Shown: positions 52,549 to 61,591 of the stretch, piece after piece
How positions within the stretch are numbered: position 1 is the stretch's first letter
Layout: the number at the start of each line of letters is the position of its first letter
Assembly: GCA_017504435.1 (NCBI GenBank)
Contig: JAFVRD010000040.1
Span: 1-64,000, forward strand
Reading direction: 5' to 3'
DNA: 64,000 nucleotides
From: Lentisphaeria bacterium
Lineage (GTDB): Bacteria > Verrucomicrobiota > Lentisphaeria > Victivallales > Victivallaceae
Notes under the pieces: generated by a model
What the model was told of the DNA's origin: nothing
The model's database searches: none
What the model saw: the letters and a program-made list of their open reading frames with translations, nothing else
Translations under genes and position numbers: made by a program

Positions 52549-53943
52549 TCAATGTCTGGCTGCAGCGGCCACCAAACCGGACAGGGCAAAAAGAGCAACT
52601 ACGTTGGGCAGTACCATAAGCTGATTGAACATATCCTGCAGTGCCCACACCAAATCACTTTTCATAATTGTTCCGACGAATATAAATATTACTGCCAGAA
52701 TCGAATAAATGATTGCAGATTTTTTGCCAAACAAATATGTAAAATTGATTTTACCGAAAAAATTCCAACTTAAAATTGTGGAAAATGCAAAAAACAGCAA
52801 ACACACCGCCACAAAAATATTACCGATGGATGTTGAGCTGACCGAAGCGACAGCGATCTGTACCAAATTAGTCTGATTCAGCCCGGTACGTTGCACAACA
52901 TCTGCGTAATTTGCGCCTGAAACATCAGCCAGCGGTCCATCACCTGTATACAAAGTTGATATCACGATCAACGCAGTCATAGTCAATACGATCGCTGTAT
53001 CAATGAATACCCCGATCATCGCAACCGTTCCTTGTATATGCGGTGTCGGAACATCGGCAATCGCATGAGCATGCGGAGTCGACCCCATACCGGCTTCGTT
53101 TGAAAACAATCCCCGTTTCACACCTTGACTGATCGCAGATTTCAACGCATGTCCGATACCACCGCCAATAACAGCCTGAGGGACAAAAGCATATTTGAAT
53201 ATACAAGCGAAAGTATCAGGTATATATTCTATTCTGGCAATAAGTATACAAATGCCGCCGAAAATATATAAAAATGCCATTACCGGCACCAATTTTTCGG
53301 TAACTTTCACCAATCTGGCTACTCCACCGAGAAAAACTGCTGCCGCACACAGAGCAATAACGATTCCGATCCCCCATGCCGGTATGCCGAATGCATTATG
53401 GCAGGTTTCTGCAATAGAATTCGCCTGAACCATACACCCCATAAATCCAAGCGCGACGACGACTGCTGCAGCAAATGCCGCCGCCAGAAAATGCCCCAAT
53501 TTATTATTGAATGCCCGTTTGATATAATAAACCGGGCCGCCATGCACAGAACCGTCGGCGGTAACAACTCTGGTTTCCTGCGCAAGAATAGCTTCGGAAT
53601 AAATCGTTGCCATACCAAAAAAAGCAATTATCCACATCCAGAATATAGCTCCGGGGCCGCCAACTAAAATAGCACCGGATGCTCCGACTATATTTCCGGT
53701 GCCTACTTGAGCAGCGACAGCAGTGGTCAGTGCTTGAAATGGACTGATTTCACTTTTATTGGAGTTCCCGTTAGTTGGTGCATGTCTGCGAAATGCATTC
53801 ATCCATCCGTCCTTGAAGCAGCGTATCTGAACAAATTTGGTACGTACTGAAAAATACACTCCGGTGGCAACCAATAAAAAAGTCAACAGATAATCAGATA
53901 AACAATCATTGATCTGTGATACGATTTGTTGTATATATTCCAT
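52549..53943 (-). CDS. Sodium:alanine/glycine symporter family protein (AlsT/AgcS)
   Basis: 464 residues with about 11 transmembrane helices. Family signatures are FQALTTAVAAQVGTGNIVGA, GGPGAIFWMWIIAFFGMATIYSEAILAQ, GGPVYYIKRAF, GLFSNEAGMGSTPHAHA and QGTVAMIGVFIDTAIVLTMTALI. It imports alanine or glycine with Na+. GGGAAAG precedes the ATG. It is flanked on both sides by a pair of paralogous small proteins, which may be linked to it. Confidence 0.93.
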   Translation of the reverse strand: MEYIQQIVSQINDCLSDYLLTFLLVATGVYFSVRTKFVQIRCFKDGWMNAFRRHAPTNGNSNKSEISPFQALTTAVAAQVGTGNIVGASGAILVGGPGAIFWMWIIAFFGMATIYSEAILAQETRVVTADGSVHGGPVYYIKRAFNNKLGHFLAAAFAAAVVVALGFMGCMVQANSIAETCHNAFGIPAWGIGIVIALCAAAVFLGGVARLVKVTEKLVPVMAFLYIFGGICILIARIEYIPDTFACIFKYAFVPQAVIGGGIGHALKSAISQGVKRGLFSNEAGMGSTPHAHAIADVPTPHIQGTVAMIGVFIDTAIVLTMTALIVISTLYTGDGPLADVSGANYADVVQRTGLNQTNLVQIAVASVSSTSIGNIFVAVCLLFFAFSTILSWNFFGKINFTYLFGKKSAIIYSILAVIFIFVGTIMKSDLVWALQDMFNQLMVLPNVVALFALSGLVAAAARH

Positions 53944-54036
53944 AATAAATCTTTCCCAATGATAAAAACGGCAATTCGTGTAAATTACACCACAATCGCC
54001 ATTTTTTCAAGTTGGAAGATTTTTATTATGCAATAT

Positions 54037-54438
54037 TTATACTCCGTTTTTTACCAATTGCTTTTTTTCAAAACGTTTATCAGGATGTGAACCGCAAAAT
54101 ATTTCCACCTGCAGTACCGGAAACATCCATCGGATAAATGTTTTTTCATCGCGTTTATGATATTTCAAGCGAACATGGTGATGTAAACTTTCGATGAACA
54201 CCTCATTGCCGCGTTGACAGTAAAAACCGGTCACAGCAATCCCTTTGTTTGTCGCGACAGCGACCGCCTCCCCCGGCAATGCCGGCCTGGATACAGAAAC
54301 CAGAACCCGGGAATGTTCAGGCAAATCAGTCGCATTTTCCGGGAAATACAGTGCGATTTTGTCATATTCAGAACGGAAAAACTCTCCATCAAATCCGGCA
54401 GCATCTTCTGAATCAAGAAACGGTATATCTCTGCTCAT
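54037..54438 (-). CDS. Small protein of unknown function, paralogue of 52179-52544
   Basis: 133 residues from the ATG at 54438 (GGAGAGAG about 12 nt upstream); a longer frame starts at 54486. The mature sequence has ALPGEAVAVATNKGIAVTGF and YCQRGNEVFIESLHHH, then a basic segment and RWMFPVLQVEIFCG. See the partner gene for the alignment. It is about 12 residues longer and carries a basic C-terminus (RFEKKQLVKNGV). It lies upstream of and on the same strand as the symporter gene, 93 bp away. Function unknown. Confidence 0.65.
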   Translation of the reverse strand: MSRDIPFLDSEDAAGFDGEFFRSEYDKIALYFPENATDLPEHSRVLVSVSRPALPGEAVAVATNKGIAVTGFYCQRGNEVFIESLHHHVRLKYHKRDEKTFIRWMFPVLQVEIFCGSHPDKRFEKKQLVKNGV

Positions 54439-54523
54439 AATGTATCGAAACTCTCTCCTCTCTGAAAAACAATATAAGCTGATCATCGTGATTTACAAGA
54501 TTTGACATAAACAATTCACTTCT

Positions 54524-54808
54524 TTATATATTGGTAATACTCTGAATTTTTGAAAATTCGGTGTCGGAGGGGATGGACAGCTTGAGGTTGCCGGAAGAAT
54601 TTTCCGGATTTTTTAATAATGCCCTTGCTTTTTCTATTTTTTGGAGTAATTTATTACAGCCTTCCGGTATGTGGTATCGCTCTTTGAGTGTGCCACCTTG
54701 GATATCGGAAGGTCTTTTCAATTCGTCCAATTCCATTGAGTAAATCTTGTCGCCGGCAGTTTCTTTTAACGTAATATATGCTTCGGCAAAATCTTTATCA
54801 AACAACAC
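54524..54808 (-). pseudogene. Orphan ORF, probably 5'-truncated, next to an element remnant
   Basis: 94 codons from a GTG at 54808 with no ribosome-binding site. The sequence is protein-like: DFAEAYITLKETAGDKIYSM, RPSDIQGGTLKERYHIPEGC and a C-terminal helix rich in Lys/Leu. Sequence immediately upstream is a decayed copy of the MITE-like element (about 54825-54896), so the original 5' end was probably lost. I recognise no family. Confidence 0.4.
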
Positions 54809-54824
54809 AGGTCAATAAAACGCC

Positions 54825-54896
54825 TGCCGAATGGACAGCGTCCGGGCAGCACCCGGTGGCGAATTTTATTTTTCATCAGTACTCTTTTGGTACAAC
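54825..54896 (-). mobile_element. Decayed fragment of the MITE-like element, copy C
   Basis: On the minus strand it reads TGTACCAAAAGAGTACTGAT, then AAAATAAAATTCGCCACCGG and GTGCTGCCCGGACGC, matching about the first 75 bp of copies A and B with scattered changes. The remainder of the element is missing. It is inverted relative to A and B. The rest of the gap to 55020 is A-rich, with three AAAAAACACTT-like repeats near 54902-54942. Confidence 0.7.
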
Positions 54897-54940
54897 GTTA
54901 TAAAAAAACACTTAAAAAACACTTTTATAAAAAAAAACAC

Positions 54941-54969
54941 TTGAAAAAACAATAAAAGATCAATACATT
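54941..54969 (+). promoter_or_regulatory. Possible promoter for the EIIA-CBS/permease pair
   Basis: TTGAAA, 17-bp spacer, TACATT, about 50 bp before the ATG at 55020. Confidence 0.5.
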
Positions 54970-55019
54970 AATAAAAACGTGTATCATTTTGTAATACAAC
55001 AATTAACAAAGAGTAAAAA

Positions 55020-55937
55020 ATGGAAAAACATTCCCGGAGTTTTTGCAGTTTTCTGCAACTGAACAATATTATCTGCGGAGTAAACGACTCCGATGGCAAA
55101 ATTGTGCTGGAAAAATTACTGACTCTCCTCAAGCGTCATTTTCCGGAACTGGATGAAAAATACACTCGAAATGAGATCGAAAGCCGGGAGACTCTTTTTC
55201 CGACAATGATCGCTCCGGGCTTGGCAATCCCCCATGCCCGTATTCCCGGTCTGCAAACACCGTTGGTGGCCATCGCCTGTGTTCCCGGCGGTTGTGATTT
55301 CGGAGGCACAACTCCTGCAAAAATCATTGTTTTGATATTAACCCCCATTGATGACCCGAATTTGCACATCCAATTGCTTTCTGCGCTTGCGAAGGAATTT
55401 GAAAATCCTGCAGTAACCGAAAAACTTGCTCAATCCGCAAAGCCTCAGGAACTGCTCAATCACTTTTCCTGCGGGTTGTCCAAAATCCCGGATTATCTTA
55501 CTGCTGCAGATTTGATGGATGAGTTTCCGGAAGTGCTTCAAGAGACCGATTCCATCCTTGACGCAGTCAAGAAATTTGCGGTAACCGGTTCAGAAGAATT
55601 GCCGGTAGTGGATAACTCCGGCGATCTGCGCGGTGTACTCTCTCTGTCTGATTTGTTGAAATACAGTTTGCCGGAACATTTGCTCTGGCTGGAGGATCTT
55701 TCTCCGATCTATCAGCTGCAGCCGTTTTCTGATATGCTGAAAACGGCTGATGAAACCAAAGTTGCGGATATAATGCGTGAAGAATTTATTCAGGCAGAAG
55801 TCAACGATCCGGCGGTAAAGCTTGCCAAAATATTCCTGATCAATAAAATTTCCCAGATGATCATCACAGATGGAGATGGGAAACCGGTCGGAATGGTAAC
55901 ATTGAAAAATTTTTCAGCTAAACTTTTTTGGGATTGA
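55020..55937 (+). CDS. PTS EIIA-like domain fused to tandem CBS domains
   Basis: 305 residues. Residues 1-155 are a fructose/nitrogen-type EIIA domain with the phospho-accepting His in GLAIPHARI (about residue 71). Residues about 163-305 are a CBS pair (AADLMDEFPEVLQETDSILD, ELPVVDNSGDLRGVLSLSDLLK, VADIMREEFIQAEVNDP, MIITDGDGKPVGMVTLKN). CBS pairs bind adenine nucleotides. No EIIB/EIIC or HPr is nearby, so it is probably regulatory. The permease gene follows after 5 bp, so this protein may couple transport to phosphorylation state and nucleotide level. Confidence 0.88.
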   Translation: MEKHSRSFCSFLQLNNIICGVNDSDGKIVLEKLLTLLKRHFPELDEKYTRNEIESRETLFPTMIAPGLAIPHARIPGLQTPLVAIACVPGGCDFGGTTPAKIIVLILTPIDDPNLHIQLLSALAKEFENPAVTEKLAQSAKPQELLNHFSCGLSKIPDYLTAADLMDEFPEVLQETDSILDAVKKFAVTGSEELPVVDNSGDLRGVLSLSDLLKYSLPEHLLWLEDLSPIYQLQPFSDMLKTADETKVADIMREEFIQAEVNDPAVKLAKIFLINKISQMIITDGDGKPVGMVTLKNFSAKLFWD

Positions 55938-55942
55938 TCATT

Positions 55943-57649
55943 ATGGACGAAAATTCAAACGCAAAAATGTCTCTTTCGAGTATGCTTACCCGTTTCGGGA
56001 TTTTATTAACTGCCGCCGCAACGGTCGGTTTCGGCGGACCGCTTTCCGGAGCATTGACCGCAAACCAGTCTATTGCATGTGCCGTTTTTATTGCAATTAT
56101 TTTCGGTACTCTGTTCTTTTGGGGGTTCCGGCTGGCAATTGCATTTTTGGGGTTGGCAGTGCTGATTTTCAGCCAATCAATGGATATTCCCACCTTTGTA
56201 ACCTCGTCATCACTGGAAGTCATCATGTTTCTGGTCGGGATGATGGTAATTGTGGGAGCGTTGCGTGACCTCGGTTTTTTCACATGGATCGTTCAATTGA
56301 TCGTATCCATGCCCAATCTGAATGGAAAAAAATTCATCTTTGTTACCTCAGCAGCAAGTGCATTGCTGGCGTGTGCCGTTGATGAAGTCACCTCCATCAT
56401 ATTTATTGCCACGTTGATATTTCAAGTATGCGACCGGTTGAAACTCAATGCCACTCCGTATATATTAATTGCAGTATTGGCGACCAACATCGGCAGTGCC
56501 GGTACCATGATGGGCAATCCCGTCGGTATTTTTATCGGCACTAAAGGTCAATTGACATTTGGCGATTTTATGGTATGGGCTTTCCCGCTGATGCTGTTAT
56601 CACTTTTTACAACCATTGCCCTGCTGTTGTGGTACTTCCGCAAAGACCTGAAACAATTTGACATCAATTTGCAGCAGCGTCTTGACCGCGGCTTATCTAT
56701 TGCTCCGGTTATTAAAGTACCTTATCAGCACGGACTCATTCTGATTGTTATGACCATTACGGCAATCGCCTCCCATCATCAGGCAGAAGAGTTGCTGGGA
56801 TTGCAAAAAAACAGTGTTCTGCTGATCATGCCGCTGCTCTGTGCCGGTATTGTAATGATACTGAAACCTGACCGTGCCCGTCACTATATTGAAAAAGAAG
56901 TAGACTGGTGGACGTTGATATTTTTCATGCTGCTGTTTGCTGTTGCCGGCACACTGGAACATACTCATGTGGATGAAAGACTGGCATTCGGATTTTCTAA
57001 AATCGCAGGAAAAACCCCGGAAACGCTGGTGCCTTTCATCTTTACGGTCTCCAGTTTCGGTTCTGCATTTGTTGACAATGTCATCTTTGTAGCGGCATTC
57101 AGCCCGGTTATCGAACAATTGTCGGTGACGGTAAAAGATCTGCCATTGTGGTGGGCATTGCTTTTCGGAGCATGTTTTGGAGGCAATATTACCATGATCG
57201 GCAGTACTGCCAATATCGTGGCACTTGGCATGCTGGAAAAACATGGCGGCAGTCAAATCACATTTTTCCAATGGCTTAAAATCGGCTTGCTCTGTACGGC
57301 GTTATCCGGAATGATCGCAGTTGTTGCATTATTGCTAATGGCACCGTTTATGCCTGACCACAAAATCACATTTGACAAGCTGCATGCAAATTCAGGATAC
57401 ACACCTGCCGGTGCAGAATTTTCCGGAGAATTGACCGGTACGGTGGAAAAAGTTTTGCACAAATATTACTTGCTCGGCAAGGTTAAAAATGAAACCGCCA
57501 GAATTCAAATCGAACTTCCGGACGATATCAAAATTGATACCGGAGAAAGATTCCGGCTCAGCGGAGTATTGGTCAAAGATCCTGCAAATGCAAAATATCC
57601 TTACATGATGAAAGTAAAAAAGGCGGAAGAGATCCAAATTAAAGATTGA
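55943..57649 (+). CDS. ArsB/NhaD-superfamily permease (SLC13-like) with soluble C-terminal domain
   Basis: About 568 residues. Roughly 11-12 transmembrane helices span residues 15-470. Typical superfamily regions are MVIVGALRDLGFF, the LLACAVDEVTSII helix, TNIGSAGTMMGNPVGIFIG, GSAFVDNVIF and GGNITMIGSTANIVALGM; the repeated N-x-G/S-T hairpins form the ion/substrate site. A C-terminal soluble domain of about 85 residues (GTVEKVLHKYYLLGKVKNET) resembles a small beta-barrel. The ion or anion carried is not evident. The start at 55943 avoids overlap with the EIIA stop. Confidence 0.85.
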   Translation: MDENSNAKMSLSSMLTRFGILLTAAATVGFGGPLSGALTANQSIACAVFIAIIFGTLFFWGFRLAIAFLGLAVLIFSQSMDIPTFVTSSSLEVIMFLVGMMVIVGALRDLGFFTWIVQLIVSMPNLNGKKFIFVTSAASALLACAVDEVTSIIFIATLIFQVCDRLKLNATPYILIAVLATNIGSAGTMMGNPVGIFIGTKGQLTFGDFMVWAFPLMLLSLFTTIALLLWYFRKDLKQFDINLQQRLDRGLSIAPVIKVPYQHGLILIVMTITAIASHHQAEELLGLQKNSVLLIMPLLCAGIVMILKPDRARHYIEKEVDWWTLIFFMLLFAVAGTLEHTHVDERLAFGFSKIAGKTPETLVPFIFTVSSFGSAFVDNVIFVAAFSPVIEQLSVTVKDLPLWWALLFGACFGGNITMIGSTANIVALGMLEKHGGSQITFFQWLKIGLLCTALSGMIAVVALLLMAPFMPDHKITFDKLHANSGYTPAGAEFSGELTGTVEKVLHKYYLLGKVKNETARIQIELPDDIKIDTGERFRLSGVLVKDPANAKYPYMMKVKKAEEIQIKD

Positions 57650-57841
57650 TCATGTGCATTCCGGATACACCTCCGGAATTATCAGCACCCCTCTGCCAAA
57701 GGAAAAAATCAACGGGACGGCTGCGAATCTGCCCAAAGCAGACTGCCATCCCGGTTTATTTTTGCCTTATTTTTCCGGAAAGATAATGGGCAAAAACAGA
57801 ACGCCGCCCGCCGGAAACGATAAATGCGTATTGCAGAAAAA
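57650..57841 (+). other. Convergent gap without a supported gene
   Basis: 192 bp between the permease (plus) and the HAD gene (minus). It holds short TCCGGA repeats and TTTTTCCGG/CCGGAAA motifs but no clear terminator. An open frame starting at 57654 runs antisense into the HAD gene and looks like a shadow. Confidence 0.5.
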
Positions 57842-58570
57842 TTACTCTATTGCCGATACAGGATCAAGCAAAAACTCTGCGGCTTTGCCAAAATTCCGGT
57901 AATCGGTGATTTCCACACAATCCACACCGCCAAGTTTTACATGGGAATCATTGCCGCCCTCACCGAAATCATCTCCGAAATATACAACTTCATCAAGAGA
58001 ATATCCGGTATTATCGCAAAAATTTTTCAACGCAAAATATTTGTTGAATTGTCCGCTGGTAATATCGAAACTTGAGGATCCGCCGATAAAACAATTGTAA
58101 CCGGCAAATAATTCACACACCCGGGCATACATTTTGCGCCGTTTTTGACGATCCGGATCAAATGCGAGCTTTTCCGCCAGCGGAGCTGCTGTGCCAAGCA
58201 AAGGGAATGTGATAACGCCAGAAGCATGAAATTCCACATTATCCCCGTAAAAATTTTCATAGCCAAATTCACGACGCAGCTGCGAAACGGCATTTTCCAC
58301 AAATTCTTTATCAACCGGCACAGATAAACTCTCCACCACTTCAAAAACACCGTCTTTGACGGCTGCATGCTGCATGCCGTAATTTCCGATTATCTCTATC
58401 GGAAATTGATTCATCTGGTCGTAAATACGGCGGCAGTTGCCGGCTCCAAGCATCAGTAATTTGTATTTTGCCCCCAACTTGTTCAATACTGCGGTGTTTA
58501 TGTCATCCAGTTGGGATTTATGCTGAGTCAAAGTACCATCCAAATCAAATGCAATAACTTTTTTAAGCAT
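57842..58570 (-). CDS. HAD-superfamily phosphatase, phosphomannomutase-like (IIB cap)
   Basis: 242 residues. HAD motifs are FDLDGTLT (motif I, nucleophile Asp near residue 9), a LMLGAGN region for motif II, and VVYFGDDFGEGGND (motif IV). The layout and IIB-type cap resemble eukaryotic phosphomannomutase and Cof-like phosphatases (IGNYGMQHAAVKDG, NKYFALKNF). AGGAAA precedes the ATG at 58570. It lies 21 bp downstream of glnN on the same strand. The substrate is unknown, probably a sugar phosphate. Confidence 0.82.
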   Translation of the reverse strand: MLKKVIAFDLDGTLTQHKSQLDDINTAVLNKLGAKYKLLMLGAGNCRRIYDQMNQFPIEIIGNYGMQHAAVKDGVFEVVESLSVPVDKEFVENAVSQLRREFGYENFYGDNVEFHASGVITFPLLGTAAPLAEKLAFDPDRQKRRKMYARVCELFAGYNCFIGGSSSFDITSGQFNKYFALKNFCDNTGYSLDEVVYFGDDFGEGGNDSHVKLGGVDCVEITDYRNFGKAAEFLLDPVSAIE

Positions 58571-58591
58571 GCAGCATTTCCTCATTTATGA

Positions 58592-60730
58592 TCAATAAAT
58601 AAAAAGCATTTCCCGGTATTTCGGCAACGGCCAACTCCGGTCATCGACCAGATATTCCAAAGTATCGACCGCCCGGCGCACCCGTTCCAAAGCCGCCAGA
58701 ATATCATGATGTTCACGACCGAGAGCAATACTCAATTCATCAATGGCTTCACCCAACTCATCCAGAGACAAGCCCAAACGTTTGGATACGGTTTCCAAAT
58801 CCCGGCAACCGGCTTCCACTCCGGCCGCACGTGCACCGGAAAGTGCAGAACACACCCGGGTAAATTCATCTACCGCGACCGGATGGATCATGTTCCGGGC
58901 GACTTCCAATGCAATACCGCATTCGATACGGAGTTTGCGTTGATATTCTTCCAGATATATTTCGTAACGGGAATCCATTTCCGATTTTGAGAATACCCCG
59001 TATTTGACCAGCAGTTCCTGATTTTCAGCTTTTTTCAGTGGTGCAATGGCATCCATGGTACTGCGTAAATTCGGTAATCCGCGCCGTTCAGCTTCCAGTA
59101 CCCAATCTTTGCTGTAATTATCGCCATTGAATATTATCCGTTTGTGCTTGCAAATAATTTCCTGTAATATTTTCTGCAAGGCATCATTGAATTTATCCGC
59201 AGAGACATTTTCCAGACGATCTGCGATAAAATCCAGTGATTCTGCCACAATAGTATTGAGCATCATGCAAACTCCGGAACTTGATTGACTTGATCCGGGC
59301 ATGCGGAATTCAAATTTATTGCCGGTGAATGCAAACGGACTGGTACGGTTGCGGTCAGTCGCATCCCGCGGCAGCGGTGGCAGCATATCTGCTCCGACCC
59401 GCAAAACTCCGGAACGGTACTTGGAACCGGTGGCACCCCCCTGCTCTATTTGCTCAATGACTTCAGTCAATTGATCTCCGAGAAATATGGAGATGATCGC
59501 CGGAGGAGCTTCATTCGCCCCCAAACGGTGATCGTTACCGGCTCCGGCGGTAACACTGCGCAGCAAATCACTGTGCAGATCCACCGCCCGGATAACCGCA
59601 CAAAGCGCAGTCAGAAATATGGCATTGCGATGGGGGTCGCTGCCTGGTTTCAACAAGCTTAAATTGCCGTAATCCAACGACCAATTGCAATGCTTACCGG
59701 AACCGTTAACTCCGAAAAACGGTTTTTCATGCATCAAACAGACCAGATTGTGACGGTCTGCCACAACCCGGAGAACTTCCATGATTATCATGTTGTGATC
59801 AACAGCCAAATTCAGTTCTTCAAAACGCGGAGCGATCTCAAACTGTGCCGGAGCAGCTTCGTTATGCCGGGTTTTGGCAGGGATACCAAGCTTCCACAGT
59901 TCTCTTTCGACCTCACTCATAAACGCCAGCACCCGGGGTTTGATAGAGCCGAAATAGTGATCTTCGAGCTGCTGATGTTTCGGCGGCGGAGCACCGAAAA
60001 GAGTTCTGCCGGTCTGTACCAGATCCGGACGCTGCAGATAAAATTGCTTGTCGATCAGAAAATATTCCTGTTCAGCTCCGAGAGTGACCATCACCCGGGC
60101 CGGTTCCAGATTGAAACACTTCATCAATCTGGTCGTCGATTTGCTCAAAGCCTGAATCGAACGCAACAGCGGAGTTTTTTTATCAAGAGCTTCTCCGGTA
60201 AAACTGCAGAAAGCGGTGGGAATACAAAGCGTTGCCCCGTTGCTGTGCCGTTTGATAAAAGCCGGACTGGTAGGATCCCATGCCGTATATCCGCGCGCTT
60301 CAAAAGTACAGCGCAAACCGCCTGATGGAAAACTTGACGCATCAGTTTCGCCTCCGATAAGATTTTTACCGGAGAACTCCATCAATGCTTTACCGTCATT
60401 GCTCAATTCCAAAAAAGCATCATGTTTTTCGGCGGTTCCGCCATTAAGCGGCTGAAACCAATGTGTAAAATGAGTTGCACCGCGTTCCACAGCCCAACGT
60501 TTCATAGCCAGAGCCACATCATCTGCCAGAGCCGGATCCAGCGGACGACCGAAATTGATCGTTTCCAGCAAAGCATTGGTAACTTCCGGTGCCAGATATC
60601 TGCACATTATCCCCGGAGTGAAAACGTCTTCGCCAAAATCATCGACAGACACAGGAGCACACGGCATCGGCGCACTGCCGCTGCACTTTGCGACAGAACT
60701 GACAGCATAAAAACGGTTGCAGTTATTCAT
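58592..60730 (-). CDS. glnN: Glutamine synthetase type III
   Basis: 712 residues, the size of GSIII, much longer than GlnA. It makes glutamine from glutamate and ammonia. Signatures are HWFQPLNGGTAEKHDAFLEL, TLGAEQEYFLI (metal Glu residues), KTRHNEAAPAQFEIAP, GSGKHCNWSL, RLGANEAPPAI and FEFRMPGSSQSSSGVC. There is no adenylylation site as in GlnA. The start at 60730 has GGAAAGG upstream. A promoter with TTGCGA and TATATT precedes it. No nearby PII or amtB gene is visible. Confidence 0.94.
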   Translation of the reverse strand: MNNCNRFYAVSSVAKCSGSAPMPCAPVSVDDFGEDVFTPGIMCRYLAPEVTNALLETINFGRPLDPALADDVALAMKRWAVERGATHFTHWFQPLNGGTAEKHDAFLELSNDGKALMEFSGKNLIGGETDASSFPSGGLRCTFEARGYTAWDPTSPAFIKRHSNGATLCIPTAFCSFTGEALDKKTPLLRSIQALSKSTTRLMKCFNLEPARVMVTLGAEQEYFLIDKQFYLQRPDLVQTGRTLFGAPPPKHQQLEDHYFGSIKPRVLAFMSEVERELWKLGIPAKTRHNEAAPAQFEIAPRFEELNLAVDHNMIIMEVLRVVADRHNLVCLMHEKPFFGVNGSGKHCNWSLDYGNLSLLKPGSDPHRNAIFLTALCAVIRAVDLHSDLLRSVTAGAGNDHRLGANEAPPAIISIFLGDQLTEVIEQIEQGGATGSKYRSGVLRVGADMLPPLPRDATDRNRTSPFAFTGNKFEFRMPGSSQSSSGVCMMLNTIVAESLDFIADRLENVSADKFNDALQKILQEIICKHKRIIFNGDNYSKDWVLEAERRGLPNLRSTMDAIAPLKKAENQELLVKYGVFSKSEMDSRYEIYLEEYQRKLRIECGIALEVARNMIHPVAVDEFTRVCSALSGARAAGVEAGCRDLETVSKRLGLSLDELGEAIDELSIALGREHHDILAALERVRRAVDTLEYLVDDRSWPLPKYREMLFIY

Positions 60731-60765
60731 AAAAAACCTTTCCAAGAACAAAATATATTTTATAT

Positions 60766-60794
60766 AATATACTTGAAAAAACGTTTTTTCGCAA
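60766..60794 (-). promoter_or_regulatory. Sigma70-type promoter for glnN with palindromic spacer
   Basis: On the minus strand TTGCGA, 17-bp spacer, TATATT; both hexamers are identical to those of the aroE promoter. The spacer contains an A6CGT6 palindrome (60776-60789), so a bound regulator there would overlap RNA polymerase. Confidence 0.55.
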
Positions 60795-60820
60795 GTGCCA
60801 GAGTATGAATAATCCAGTTT

Positions 60821-61591
60821 TCAGGCGATGAGTTTCAATATATTGCTCACCAACATAAACAAACCGGAAACTGCCAACAAAATATACACTCCCAGCCGGA
60901 AGTGATATTCACTGACTTTGCGGTGCAGATAATCTCCCAGCAGCAATCCGGTAATCGTCACCGGCAAACACAACAGCAGTAAAGCCCCCATTTCACGATT
61001 CAGCAATTCTCCATGCATCAGCCAATTCGTCAAACGCACCGTATTCATGATGACCCATATCAAACTCAATGTCACCCTGAAACTGCGTTTATCCTGAATT
61101 GCTTTTGCCGCATATATTATCACAAATGGACCTCCGGAACCGAATGCACCCTGAATTATACCGCCGCAAAATAAAAAAATTCTTATCCATATACTGCGCG
61201 GACTTCCGTTCTGAACATTTGCCGAACCGCTGCGGTTACGGAGCGTTTGATTCCATCCCCGGAATCCCATTATGATCATATATGCCCCGAGTAATACACA
61301 CAATTTTTCCGGATTGACCGCATCAAACATCCACATCCCGAATGGCAATCCCAAACCGACCCACAGCGCAATAAAGAAAATTTCTTTCCAAATAATACTC
61401 CGCCATGACCTCAGGACAATGTAAAATGCCATCACCCAGCCAAGCACACCGAACAACTGCACTGCAGGACGCAGACCGATCAAAATATTCAAAAACGGCA
61501 ACGACAAAACCGTACTGCCGAATCCGGTTATCCCCTCAAGTGTGTTGGTTAAAAAAATTATTAATCCGACTAAAAAATTTTTCATTCCCAT
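60821..61591 (-). CDS. TauE/SafE-family permease
   Basis: 256 residues with about eight helices. Typical features are the N-terminal helix with ITGFGSTVLSLPFLNILIG, the central GGIIQGAFGSGGPFVIIYA (family signature repeated from the first half), and a short cytoplasmic end. TauE/SafE proteins export sulfite, sulfoacetate or related anions. No sulfur gene is adjacent. The ribosome-binding site is poor. A 180-bp gap with repeated GATCACTGCA motifs lies upstream. Confidence 0.88.
   Translation of the reverse strand: MGMKNFLVGLIIFLTNTLEGITGFGSTVLSLPFLNILIGLRPAVQLFGVLGWVMAFYIVLRSWRSIIWKEIFFIALWVGLGLPFGMWMFDAVNPEKLCVLLGAYMIIMGFRGWNQTLRNRSGSANVQNGSPRSIWIRIFLFCGGIIQGAFGSGGPFVIIYAAKAIQDKRSFRVTLSLIWVIMNTVRLTNWLMHGELLNREMGALLLLCLPVTITGLLLGDYLHRKVSEYHFRLGVYILLAVSGLFMLVSNILKLIA

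Noticed and set aside
56693-57271. 192-codon frame antisense to the permease
   Set aside because: Rich in Cys, His and Gln with no motifs, opposite a well-recognised membrane protein.
57654-57902. 82-codon frame on the plus strand after the permease gene
   Set aside because: It runs antisense into the 3' end of the HAD gene, lacks a ribosome-binding site, and its sequence is not protein-like.
60789-60805. Sigma54-like TGGCAC...TTGC upstream of glnN
   Set aside because: The two parts are adjacent (TGGCACTTGC) without the required 5-bp spacer, so it cannot be a -24/-12 promoter; a sigma70-type promoter fits better.
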